Positions 43,055-50,771 of a DNA stretch of 64,000 bases are shown in pieces. The stretch comes from Solobacterium moorei. Lineage in GTDB: Bacteria > Bacillota_I > Bacilli_A > Erysipelotrichales > Erysipelotrichaceae. Below the pieces are notes generated by a model. The model ran no database searches. It was not told the origin of the DNA and worked only from the letters and a program-made list of their open reading frames with translations. Within the stretch, counting starts at the first letter, position 1; each line of letters starts with the position of its first letter. The stretch spans positions 62,001 to 126,000 of the forward strand of contig NZ_AP028934.1 in NCBI RefSeq assembly GCF_036323475.1, read 5' to 3'. The position numbers and the translations under genes were made by a program.

Positions 43055-44779
43055 ATGTTTCTACATATACTGAAAGACAGACAATACGAAAGACTCTACA
43101 TCCGCCATTCCGTTCGTAAAGGGAATGGTGTCCGTTCCGAGAACGTCAAAAGCCTTGGACGCATAGACTCGCTCATGAAGGAAATGAATCTTTCTAGGAA
43201 ACAGGTATTGGAGTGGGCACAAAAGCAGGTAGACCAAATGAACGACTCTCCTTCTGCTCCTCCTGTACTATTATCATTGTTTCCTGACAAGAAGATAGTT
43301 ATGGATGAACAGCGTTCCTTCCATGCAGGATATCTATTCTTACAGTCCATCTATTACGGTCTAAAGATGAAGAACGTGTTCCGTACCATATCATCACATG
43401 GCAGATTTGATTTCGACATTGATGCGATATGTTCAGACCTTGTCTATGCACGCATACTGGATCCCGGAAGCAAACTTTCCTCATATAAGACGGCATCTTC
43501 CTTTCTAGAGCAGCCAAAGTATGAATTGCATGATGTGTATCGTGCACTAGGAACGCTATCTAAGGAGATGGACCATATATTGGCAGAAGTATACAAGAAC
43601 AGCAATCATATCCTAAAGAGAAATAACAGTGTCCTATATTATGACTGTACGAACTACTACTTCGAGATCGAAGAAGAGGATGGCTTCAGACAATATGGCA
43701 AAAGTAAGGAGCACCGTCCTAGCCCTATCGTACAGATGGGACTGTTCATGGATGGCGATGGCATTCCTCTGACGTTCGACCTCTTTGAAGGTGCAAGCAA
43801 CGAACAACCATCCATGAGACCTCTAGAGCAAAAGATCATACGGGATTTTGGTTTCCAGAGATTCGTTATATGTACAGATGGAGGTCTAGGATCAGAAAAC
43901 AACCGACTGTTCAACGACATCGAAGGACGTGCATTCATTTGTACGCAATCGCTCAAGAAGCTAAACCGCAAGAAACGCGAGGAAGCGATGTCGAACCAAA
44001 GATGGAAACGTCTGAAGGATGGAGCGACAGTTGATATCGAAGAGATACAGAGAGAACCATACAAGCATATCGATGACATCTATTACAAAGAAGAGCCATA
44101 TGGCACCAAGAAGGTAGCTGGTCAATTGATGATCGTCACCTATTCACCAAGATATGCGACATATCAAAAAGAGATACGGGATTCACAGATTGCACGTGCA
44201 GAGTCCATGGTAGACAAAGGCTCTATCCAAAAGCAAAGAAGAAACCCAAACGATCCTGCAAGATTCGTAAGGGTCACAGCTACCACATCAGATGGAGAAA
44301 TCGCATCCGAGGAGCACTATGCGATAGACCAGGACAAGATCGATAGTGAAGCGATGTATGATGGCTTCTATGCCATCTGTACCGACCTGGTAAATGACAA
44401 GATAGAAGACATCCTAAAGGTCAGCGAAGGAAGATGGCAAATAGAGGAAGCATTCCGCATCATGAAGACAGACTTTGAAGCAAGACCTGTATATGTCAGA
44501 AAGAAGGACAGCATCCGTGCACACTTCCTGATATGTTATCTGGCCCTACTGATCTTCCGCATCCTAGAAAAGAAGTTAGGTCCAAGCTATACATCATCAG
44601 AACTGATTACTACATTGAGAGAATACAAGCTATTGAAGGTAAACGGACAAGGATACATACCGGAATATAAGCGAACAAAGATAACGGATCATCTACATAA
44701 AGAATTTGGATTCTGTACGGATACAGAGATCGTTCCAACAGGAACCATGAGAAAGATCATATCTGAAACGAAAAAATAG
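43055..44779 (+). CDS. IS1634-family transposase, copy 2
   Basis: 574 residues, identical in translation to the gene at 21839-23563: DDE transposase with YYDCTNYYFEIEEEDG, VICTDGGLGSENN and GRWQIEEAFRIMKTDF. The coding region and its ribosome site are untouched by the IS110 insertion, which lies upstream of the promoter region (TATAAT at about 43030 is retained). Confidence 0.95.
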   Translation: MFLHILKDRQYERLYIRHSVRKGNGVRSENVKSLGRIDSLMKEMNLSRKQVLEWAQKQVDQMNDSPSAPPVLLSLFPDKKIVMDEQRSFHAGYLFLQSIYYGLKMKNVFRTISSHGRFDFDIDAICSDLVYARILDPGSKLSSYKTASSFLEQPKYELHDVYRALGTLSKEMDHILAEVYKNSNHILKRNNSVLYYDCTNYYFEIEEEDGFRQYGKSKEHRPSPIVQMGLFMDGDGIPLTFDLFEGASNEQPSMRPLEQKIIRDFGFQRFVICTDGGLGSENNRLFNDIEGRAFICTQSLKKLNRKKREEAMSNQRWKRLKDGATVDIEEIQREPYKHIDDIYYKEEPYGTKKVAGQLMIVTYSPRYATYQKEIRDSQIARAESMVDKGSIQKQRRNPNDPARFVRVTATTSDGEIASEEHYAIDQDKIDSEAMYDGFYAICTDLVNDKIEDILKVSEGRWQIEEAFRIMKTDFEARPVYVRKKDSIRAHFLICYLALLIFRILEKKLGPSYTSSELITTLREYKLLKVNGQGYIPEYKRTKITDHLHKEFGFCTDTEIVPTGTMRKIISETKK

Positions 44780-44937
44780 AATCCCACACTACACAGATCA
44801 ACAAAACGAAAATGCCAGAAACCCTTTCTACATCGTGGTTTATGGCATTTTTTACATTTATAACTGTCAAAGATGGGAATATATTATATGAAATAAATCA
44901 CTTTATTACAAGCCCCATATGTCATTAATACAATACC

Positions 44938-46640
44938 CTCAAGTGAAAAGTTAAATTCCACTTCTAAGGTATGAAAGTTGAATTTAGTTATTCACCAAGC
45001 TCTAGTTGAATTTACTCTTACACTTCTAGTTCAATATAAGTGCCGATTCTTCGTGTTTTAGGAGGAAAACATTATGTTAACGAAGAATTCACACATGTCT
45101 TATTCAGATAGACAGATCATTGAAACTGGTATCGAAAATGGTTCTACCAAACAAGCTATCGCTACTACCCTTGGTAAAGACAAATCAACCATAGGAAAAG
45201 AAATCAAATTCCATCGTGTCCTTGCATACAAATGTAATCTGCCTCTAGAGTGTGCTAACTACAAACGCTGTAAACATGAACGCCATTGTACTCTGGATTG
45301 TATCGATTATGTCCCTTTCAAATGTACTCGCAGGGACAAGTCACCAGGAGCTTGTAATGGATGTGGAAACTATCGCTCTTGTCGCTATGAAAAATATCGA
45401 TACTCTGCCCTCGATGCACAGCACGACTACCAGATGACACTTACATCTTCACGACAAGGTGTCAATGCGACAGTAAATGATATCAAGCAGCTCGGTGAAC
45501 TCTTATTACCATTGATTAAGAAAGGTCAGTCCATCTACTCTATTCTTCAAAGCCACAAAGAGATCAAGCTATCCGAAAAGACGATATACAACTATATCGA
45601 AAATGGTGTCTTCCAAGATGTGGGTGTATCGATCGGTGCCATCGACCCGAAACGTGTCGTAAGACGAAAGATGTCCAAACAAAAGCGCAATACATACAAG
45701 CCACGTAAAGACAATCGATACCTGACAGGAAGAAAGTACTCCGACTTCTTGATATACATGGAAAAGAATCCAAATGCCAAGGTCGTAGAGATGGATACGG
45801 TATACAACGACGTGTCCAACGGGCCTTTCCTACAGACCTTCAAATTCAGAGAGTATGACCTGTTGATATGTATCTATCAAACCGTAAAGGACTCCTTACA
45901 TATGTTGGATGGGATCCTATTATTGGAAAAGATATTAGGAAAAGAAATGTTCGAAAAAGAAGCCGAGGTCATATTAACAGACAGAGGAAGTGAATTCGTC
46001 CTAGCTGAAGAAGCGGAGATACGTGAAGATGGAACTCGCAGGACACGTATGTTCTACTGTGATTCGATGGCCTCTTGGCAGAAAGGTAGTCTAGAGAACC
46101 TACACCTATTGGTAAGAGAGATATGCCCAAAGGGATGTGATCTCCATGCATTGGGACTTACATCACAAGAAAAGGCAAATCTCATCAGTATCCATATCAA
46201 TTCATATCCAAAAGAAAAGCTGCACGGAAGATCATCCATACAGCTGCTCCATTTCTACAACGAAGAAATGGCCAAGAAACTCTATGATTTTGGAATTACC
46301 GAAATCCCACCAGACGAAGTAATTCTAAAACCATATCTTCTAAAGTAAGAAGATAACCAAGAAGTTTCAAAATCAATTACACACGAAGGATCGGCATATA
46401 ACTTTCACCAAACAACGAAGTAGAATCAACTCTTACAAATTTTTTGAACAGTAGATTCTGCCTACCTTTCATGCGCTCATTTTTCTGTTACTTCACCTTC
46501 ATTCTAACTAAAATAAAATCATTTTCAACTTAAAAATAGTACCATCTTGGATTATCAATCCTTGCCAGTACTATTTCTGAATGACTTACTTCCACTTTAT
46601 TGTTTATTCTTTAGAAGTGGAATTTAACTTTTCACTTGAG
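44938..46640 (+). mobile_element. IS30-type element inserted in hsdM remnant
   Basis: Inverted repeats CTCAAGTGAAAAGTTAAATT at 44938 and the exact inverted copy ending at 46640 (about 26 bp perfect). Flanked by a 14-bp duplication CATTAATACAATAC (44923-44936, 46641-46654), long for IS30. Related subterminal blocks (GTTGAATTTA, TTGAATTTAC, ACTTCTAGTTCAA) repeat inside the left end at 44971-45040. A terminator hairpin (AAATAGTACCATC with GGCA-like partner to ACTATTTCTG) lies at about 46533-46580. Confidence 0.92.
45074..46348 (+). CDS. IS30-family transposase
   Basis: 424 residues, with TAGGAGGAAA upstream. N-terminal helix-turn-helix (MSYSDRQIIETGIENGSTKQAIATTLGKDKSTIGKEI), then a cysteine-rich segment (CNLPLECANYKRCKHERHCTLDC, CNGCGNYRSC), then the DDE core with VVEMDTVYND (Asp), VILTDRGSEFVLAEEA (Asp) and FYCDSMASWQKGSLENLHLLVREICPKG (Glu). 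Intact. Same cysteine-rich subgroup as the other two IS30-type elements but clearly divergent from them. Confidence 0.92.
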   Translation: MLTKNSHMSYSDRQIIETGIENGSTKQAIATTLGKDKSTIGKEIKFHRVLAYKCNLPLECANYKRCKHERHCTLDCIDYVPFKCTRRDKSPGACNGCGNYRSCRYEKYRYSALDAQHDYQMTLTSSRQGVNATVNDIKQLGELLLPLIKKGQSIYSILQSHKEIKLSEKTIYNYIENGVFQDVGVSIGAIDPKRVVRRKMSKQKRNTYKPRKDNRYLTGRKYSDFLIYMEKNPNAKVVEMDTVYNDVSNGPFLQTFKFREYDLLICIYQTVKDSLHMLDGILLLEKILGKEMFEKEAEVILTDRGSEFVLAEEAEIREDGTRRTRMFYCDSMASWQKGSLENLHLLVREICPKGCDLHALGLTSQEKANLISIHINSYPKEKLHGRSSIQLLHFYNEEMAKKLYDFGITEIPPDEVILKPYLLK

Positions 46641-46642
46641 CA

Positions 46643-46774
46643 TTAATACAATACATATTTAAAAAACAATAGTAATAATACATAGTCCTTATATCTTGAT
46701 GGTTCAACACCACCTCTTAATTTATTTGCCGCTTCCCATAATATGGAATATAATTCTGATTTTTTCACTGCCAT
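46643..46774 (-). pseudogene. hsdM: Type I restriction methylase HsdM, N-terminal remnant
   Basis: 43 codons from ATG 46774: the segment LWEAANKLRGGVEPSRYKDYVLLLLFFKYV is the conserved start of HsdM N-terminal domains. The frame hits TAA within the IS30 target duplication (46643-46645). Past the IS (44922 leftward) no HsdM-like sequence continues. GGGAGAATTAAGAGG lies upstream, 20 bp after the Phd-like gene, so the gene was in an operon with it. The methylase, specificity and restriction genes are otherwise absent. Confidence 0.8.
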
Positions 46775-46794
46775 ATCCTCTTAATTCTCCCTTA

Positions 46795-47010
46795 CTAAAA
46801 CTCTGTGATATCAATGCCTGCTTGAATTAATCTGTCATACCTATCTTTAGACATTATTACTGCCTGCGGCTTACCATTTTTCAAAACGAATGCAGCTTCA
46901 TCCTGTTCAGAAATTCTAGTAATTATTTTAGATGATTGACCTCTTAGAAAGTCAGACATATTATAAAAATCCATTTGTGTTTTAACTTCTTTATTGTCCA
47001 CTTTATCCAT
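46795..47010 (-). CDS. Phd/YefM-type antitoxin-like protein
   Basis: 71 residues. Pattern of Phd/YefM antitoxins: FYNMSDFLRGQSSKIITRISEQDEAAFVLKNGKPQAVIMSKDRYDRL. No RelE/Doc-type toxin gene follows; instead the hsdM remnant begins 20 bp downstream. Phd-like genes next to type I restriction genes are seen in other Firmicutes, where they may regulate the operon. A good ribosome site (AAGGAGT) precedes it. Confidence 0.8.
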   Translation of the reverse strand: MDKVDNKEVKTQMDFYNMSDFLRGQSSKIITRISEQDEAAFVLKNGKPQAVIMSKDRYDRLIQAGIDITEF

Positions 47011-47167
47011 AAAATACTCCTTTCAAGCCATTATGATTATAGCACAAAAGAAGTGTGTTTATCAACTTCAATAGTAATTACTTTTACAGTTACTTATGTT
47101 TATAAATATATTAAGTTTATATAAAATGGAGTGAACTATCTATAACTACATGTAATTTACTCTTCTG

Positions 47168-47344
47168 CTATGATTCTATTGTAATTAGAAGTTTATCTTT
47201 ATGACAATCAACATAATACCTCTGCCCAATTCTAAATCCAAATTTCTCTAACCATTTGCCTTTCATCATGATAGTAGGTGTATCATGATATCTATTATTA
47301 TTGCTTGTACCATATACTTTCAATGTTCGATTATTCTTCCTCAT
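47168..47344 (-). CDS. SymE-like small protein
   Basis: 58 residues from ATG 47344 (TTG 47350 is an alternative). LKVYGTSNNNRYHDTPTIMMKGKWLEKFGFRIGQRYYVDCHKDKLLITI matches the SymE toxin-like beta-barrel domain (AbrB/MazE-related fold), commonly found with restriction-modification loci. It precedes the Phd-like gene by 158 bp on the same strand. Whether it is toxic here is unknown. Confidence 0.72.
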   Translation of the reverse strand: MRKNNRTLKVYGTSNNNRYHDTPTIMMKGKWLEKFGFRIGQRYYVDCHKDKLLITIES

Positions 47345-47503
47345 AGTCAACTCATTTTCTAAAATGATATCGTTAAATTATGCACCCTATTACATTATAA
47401 GATACATCGTGGTTATAATTTAACCCTTTGATTTTGTTAAAAGATATTAATTCTAAAATAAAATAGACCGAAATCCCTACTATTTAAGCTACTTTAACCT
47501 TAT

Positions 47504-47980
47504 TCAAATCGTTAGATTGTTCCAAACATGTGGTTGGTACGTTCCATGATGAATAAGAAGTTGTAATATTTCAATAGAAGTTATTAGTAACAAGGATATA
47601 AGTAGTGCTGAACTAATTTTAAATCAGTTAAGCCAATATCCAATAGGTATGAATAAAATCAAATTTAAAGTAACTTGAGATAGATTTGTTGTTTCAAAGT
47701 TAAAGGGTTTGAGAAGATTTAATTTGATGTTGTTATCCTGATAGACTCTGAAAAACAGCAATAAAAACATTACTAAAAAATAAATAATCCAAAGCAGCCG
47801 CAATACAAATGCTGGAATACGATGGGATGGATCTAATAGTAAATAACTACCTCCATAAAAAATGAGAGTTTGACCAATGAAAGTTAAAAGAAATATAGGA
47901 GTCATCACTGCATAGACACCTTGGAAGTGTATCGCTAGAAACTTGCTTGTGACGTAATAAAACAGAAAATAACTTAGCAT
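47504..47980 (-). pseudogene. VanZ-like membrane protein gene with in-frame stop, C-terminus missing
   Basis: From ATG 47980: MLSYFLFYYVTSKFLAIHFQ then hydrophobic helices, LLKPFNFETTNLSQVTLNLILFIPIGYWLN, then TGA (47624-47626). The same frame continues FKISSALLISLLLITSIEIL before a final stop at 47504. This is the VanZ pattern (FIPFG ... IEILQ) but without the closing FDxDDIxxNTxG motif, which is found alone at 32443-32532 on the same strand. Upstream codons are open but no better start is seen. VanZ-like proteins may affect glycopeptide response; this one is broken. Confidence 0.75.
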
Positions 47981-48144
47981 AGAAATTACGATAATGTGTA
48001 GTATGCGAAGTGTTTTTTCATATAAATAGCCTCTTTGCTTGATGTGTTCATTATAACAAGTATCCTTACATTGCTAGATTTTATTTTCGGTCGATGAGAT
48101 ATATAATAAAACCAGATAAGAGATGCAAAAGGAGGATGTGTCTT

Positions 48145-48204
48145 ATGAATGATAATGGTACATATCATAGTTGTGTCGCTAGGTATAAAACAGGAGTTTA
48201 TTGA
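48145..48204 (+). CDS. Possible 19-residue peptide
   Basis: MNDNGTYHSCVARYKTGVY, preceded by a very strong ribosome site AAAGGAGGATG (48127-48137) and a TATAAT-like -10 (about 48103). It lies in the 350-bp space between the broken vanZ gene and the DUF4428 gene, divergent from vanZ. It could be a small peptide, a leader or the remnant of a deleted gene. Confidence 0.3.
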   Translation: MNDNGTYHSCVARYKTGVY

Positions 48205-48334
48205 TTGTTTTTTAAAATGTCATGAGTGTTTCTACGTTTGCAATGGAGCAGTGTAAGATTAAGTGTTAGTTTTGATAATTAAAATATATTGAATGATGCT
48301 AGTACTCATACCTAGATAATGAAGGGAAGGTAAT

Positions 48335-48973
48335 ATGGGCTTATTTGGAAAAAGAGAAAAGAAGCTTTGTCCGATTTGTGGAAAAGAATTGAAATTATTT
48401 GATGGACTTTCGGTAAGCGATGGTGAGATTTGCGGTGATTGTGAAAACATGATTCGTGGAAAATTTAGTATTGTGGAGTATTGGAAAAAGAGATGGGGAG
48501 CAAGTGGAGAGGAACAACAGGATTACATTCTGCAGGCAAGCGATCCTTTAGAGAAAATGACAGTAGAAGAGATAAAGGATATGATTCATTCTATGAAGCA
48601 GGTACAAACATCCATTCTTGAAGATGTTGGCTCAAAATACAGTAATATTGCGAAAGTTGATAATTGTTTTATGATTGCCCCAAGTGTATTAGAGGTTGGA
48701 ATATTTCGAGCAAAAGAGTATAAGAATAAACTTGTTGCGACATCTGAGGTTATCAGTGGTGAGTTTGCGAAAGGTGATGCAGTCACTGTTACCACAGATG
48801 GAAATGATGTGGCGACAAAGATTATTGACGTCTTTTTGTGTAGTAACAGCAGTACTTTTCAAACGGAATTGGCTGCAAATATGGGTAAACATAAAGTCTC
48901 TGTCGGTACCAGCGCTTGGATCATATTGGATATGGCGGAAGGTCTGGCAGAAGGAAGTCTGATTCAAAAATAG
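48335..48973 (+). CDS. DUF4428 zinc-ribbon protein
   Basis: 212 residues. N-terminal DUF4428 zinc ribbon (residues about 12-40): CPICGKELKLFDGLSVSDGEICGDC. A helical linker and a C-terminal beta-rich region of about 100 residues follow, with KEYKNKLVATSEVISGEFAKGDAVTV, resembling a short-chain/PH-like fold. Cytoplasmic. Function unknown. GAAGGTAAT precedes the start, and the gene ends in the terminator at 48995-49027. Confidence 0.8.
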   Translation: MGLFGKREKKLCPICGKELKLFDGLSVSDGEICGDCENMIRGKFSIVEYWKKRWGASGEEQQDYILQASDPLEKMTVEEIKDMIHSMKQVQTSILEDVGSKYSNIAKVDNCFMIAPSVLEVGIFRAKEYKNKLVATSEVISGEFAKGDAVTVTTDGNDVATKIIDVFLCSNSSTFQTELAANMGKHKVSVGTSAWIILDMAEGLAEGSLIQK

Positions 48974-48994
48974 TAGCTATCGAAAGAAAAACAG

Positions 48995-49027
48995 GGAAAC
49001 AGTAGCTGTTGCTATGTTTCCTTTTTT
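48995..49027 (+). terminator. Terminator after the DUF4428 gene
   Basis: GGAAACAGTAGC pairs with GCTATGTTTCC (one bulge) followed by T6. Confidence 0.75.
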
Positions 49028-49161
49028 GTAATCTAAGAAGTGAATGATATGGCAAAGCTGTGATCTGTCCCCGCGGGAATTAAGATTTGAAGAAGTGTGA
49101 TTGTTTAAATGATGGGGAAGATAAATTTTATGATTTTCATATGAAACAGGCGGTTGGTTCG

Positions 49162-49190
49162 TTGCGAGTTTGCAAATTATGTGCTATTGT
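49162..49190 (+). promoter_or_regulatory. Promoter of rpmG-secE-nusG
   Basis: TTGCGA (49162-49167), 17-bp spacer and TATTGT (49185-49190) with an extended TG motif, 29 bp before rpmG. The 130 bp upstream back to the DUF4428 terminator hold no gene. Confidence 0.65.
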
Positions 49191-49218
49191 AATCAAGACT
49201 TTGAAGGAGTTTTTCGTA

Positions 49219-49374
49219 ATGGCAAAAGAGGCAAGAAAAATTATTCTTGCGTGTGAAGAATGTCTTGCACGCAACTATACAACAAACGGTTCGAAAAACA
49301 GCACAAAGAGATTGGAGCTCAAGAAGTTCTGCCCTAAATGTGGTAAGATGACGCTCCATAAAGAAACAAAATAG
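49219..49374 (+). CDS. rpmG: 50S ribosomal protein L33
   Basis: 51 residues: [21 protein letters not shown] and the second zinc pair [15 protein letters not shown], so the four-cysteine (zinc-binding) form of L33. AAGGAG precedes ATG 49219. The location ahead of secE-nusG is the standard one. Confidence 0.95.
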   Translation: MAKEARKIILACEECLARNYTTNGSKNSTKRLELKKFCPKCGKMTLHKETK

Positions 49375-49389
49375 AAAGTAGGCAAGGCG

Positions 49390-49686
49390 ATGTCTGAAGA
49401 GATGAAGGATAAAAAGGTTGCGAAGTCTGAAAAGCAACAGGCTAAAGAAGCTAAGAAGTTAGCCAAGAAGAATAAACCAGCAAAAGACCATTGGTTTACC
49501 ATCAGCGGTATTACAAAAGAAGCAAAGCGTGTTCGTTGGCCACATTGGACTAACCAAGGCAGCGAAGAAGGAACATTACAAAATACTGGTGAAGTATTGG
49601 TATTCACAATATTCTTTGCATTATTCTTTGTGTTGTGTGATTTAGGTGTTGCATATCTAATGAAAGTTTTCGGGATTGGAGCGTAA
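49390..49686 (+). CDS. secE: Preprotein translocase subunit SecE
   Basis: 98 residues. A lysine-rich N-terminal extension of about 40 residues, then the conserved ITKEAKRVRWPHW amphipathic segment and a single membrane helix (VFTIFFALFFVLCDLGVAYLM). The protein clamps SecY in the export channel. It lies between rpmG and nusG as in most bacteria. The ribosome site is modest. Confidence 0.93.
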   Translation: MSEEMKDKKVAKSEKQQAKEAKKLAKKNKPAKDHWFTISGITKEAKRVRWPHWTNQGSEEGTLQNTGEVLVFTIFFALFFVLCDLGVAYLMKVFGIGA

Positions 49687-49692
49687 CAATAT

Positions 49693-50283
49693 ATGACAAC
49701 AAACGAAAAAGCAGTAATTTCTGCAATTGATGATGAGCATGAAACTAGGTGGTATGTTGTAAATACATACGCTGGTCACGAAAATAGGGTTAAGGAAAAT
49801 CTTGAGAAGCGCGTTGAAACAATGGGCATTCAGGATTCCTTATTCCGTATTGTAGTAGCAGAAGAAACAGAGACGGTTATTGGTAAAGATGGAAAACCAA
49901 AGGATGTTAAGACAAATGTATTCCCAGGTTATCTCTTCGTTGAAATGAAGATGACAGATGAAGCTTGGTATGTTGTACGTAATACTCCAGGTGTTACAGG
50001 ATTTATCGGTTCCTCTGGTGGTGGTGCGAAGCCATTCCCGGTTGCACCAGATGAAATGGAAGCTATCTTACGCCGTATTGGTCAAAGTGATAAGAAGATT
50101 TCAATTGATTTCGAGATTGGTGATACAGTGAAGATTCTTGCTGGTCCATTCAGTGGAATGGAAGGAAGAGTTGCGTCATTGAATGATCAAACCCAGACAG
50201 CTAACGTATTGATTATGTTGTTCGGTCGTGAGACGCCAACAGATATCAACTATGGTGATTTAGAAAAAGTAGAATTGTTCTAG
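49693..50283 (+). CDS. nusG: Transcription termination/antitermination protein NusG
   Basis: 196 residues. NGN domain with RWYVVNTYAGHENRVKENLEKR and the VFPGYLFVEMKMTDEAWYVVRNTPGVTGFIG core, then a C-terminal KOW domain (GDTVKILAGPFSGMEGRV). It binds RNA polymerase and couples it to termination or translation. Normally followed by rplK-rplA; here these lie 8.7 kb further on. Confidence 0.96.
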   Translation: MTTNEKAVISAIDDEHETRWYVVNTYAGHENRVKENLEKRVETMGIQDSLFRIVVAEETETVIGKDGKPKDVKTNVFPGYLFVEMKMTDEAWYVVRNTPGVTGFIGSSGGGAKPFPVAPDEMEAILRRIGQSDKKISIDFEIGDTVKILAGPFSGMEGRVASLNDQTQTANVLIMLFGRETPTDINYGDLEKVELF

Positions 50284-50292
50284 GAGGTTCAG

Positions 50293-50730
50293 ATGACAGT
50301 AGAATTGACAAAAATCCTAACAAATTATGCAATTTTTGCGGTAATTTGGTATGTCCTACAGACCTTCGGATATTTAAAAGTCTTACGTAAGACGTCTGTG
50401 AATAAGATGCTTGCATTTATTCCTGTACTACGTGAACTTGTGATGTTCAAATTAGTTTGGAAATCTAAGTTTGCTGGAATCATCTGGTTTGTATGTGTAA
50501 TCGGTGGTCTAGCATTATTCTTGGTTGCTGCAAACACAGGATTACAGATTATTGGATGGCTCGGTCTTGTGATGATGATTGCGTCCATCGTAATTCATAT
50601 CAAGAGATCGGGTAAGCAATCAAAGGCATTCAACTTAAGTGGTGGCATTACGACATTGTTGATTTTCGCTAACCCAATCGGAAATATTGTAATCGGTATG
50701 GGACAAGCTGAATATAAAGGTGCGAAATAG
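50293..50730 (+). CDS. Four-helix membrane protein (DUF5684-like)
   Basis: 145 residues with about four membrane helices. The loop LRKTSVNKMLAFIPVLRELVMFKLVWKSK and the C-terminal ANPIGNIVIGMGQAEYKG resemble DUF5684-type proteins, sometimes found near signal peptidases. It starts 9 bp after nusG with TAGGAGG and ends in a terminator, so it is cotranscribed with nusG. Function unknown. Confidence 0.7.
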   Translation: MTVELTKILTNYAIFAVIWYVLQTFGYLKVLRKTSVNKMLAFIPVLRELVMFKLVWKSKFAGIIWFVCVIGGLALFLVAANTGLQIIGWLGLVMMIASIVIHIKRSGKQSKAFNLSGGITTLLIFANPIGNIVIGMGQAEYKGAK

Positions 50731-50732
50731 GA

Positions 50733-50757
50733 GTGTAGGAAACTACACTTTTTCCTT
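50733..50757 (+). terminator. Terminator after the nusG transcript
   Basis: GTGTAG-GAAA-CTACAC followed by T5 and a further T run. Confidence 0.85.
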
Positions 50758-50771
50758 TTTGGGGATATGTA

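Larger units (their letters stand above)
41210..44877 (+). mobile_element. IS1634-family element, copy 2 (split by IS110)
   Basis: Left end GGGAGTTTTACAGTTG from 41210, right end AAAGATGGG to 44877. Its 22-bp target duplication is at 44878-44899 on the right and, on the left, at 39977-39992 plus 41204-41209, where IS1595 has cut it. The left end is interrupted at 41280-42972 by IS110. The remaining sequence appears identical to copy 1 including the transposase gene. Confidence 0.92.

Noticed and set aside
47624-47626. TGA in vanZ read as tryptophan or selenocysteine
   Set aside because: TGA ends many clear genes here, no SECIS-like stem is seen, and the C-terminal motif is missing anyway.
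47986-48168. 60-codon minus-strand frame before vanZ
   Set aside because: Overlaps the probable vanZ leader, with no family similarity or good start site.
49087-49218. Upstream extension of L33
   Set aside because: L33 is about 50 residues, and AAGGAG plus the promoter at 49162-49190 place the start at 49219.
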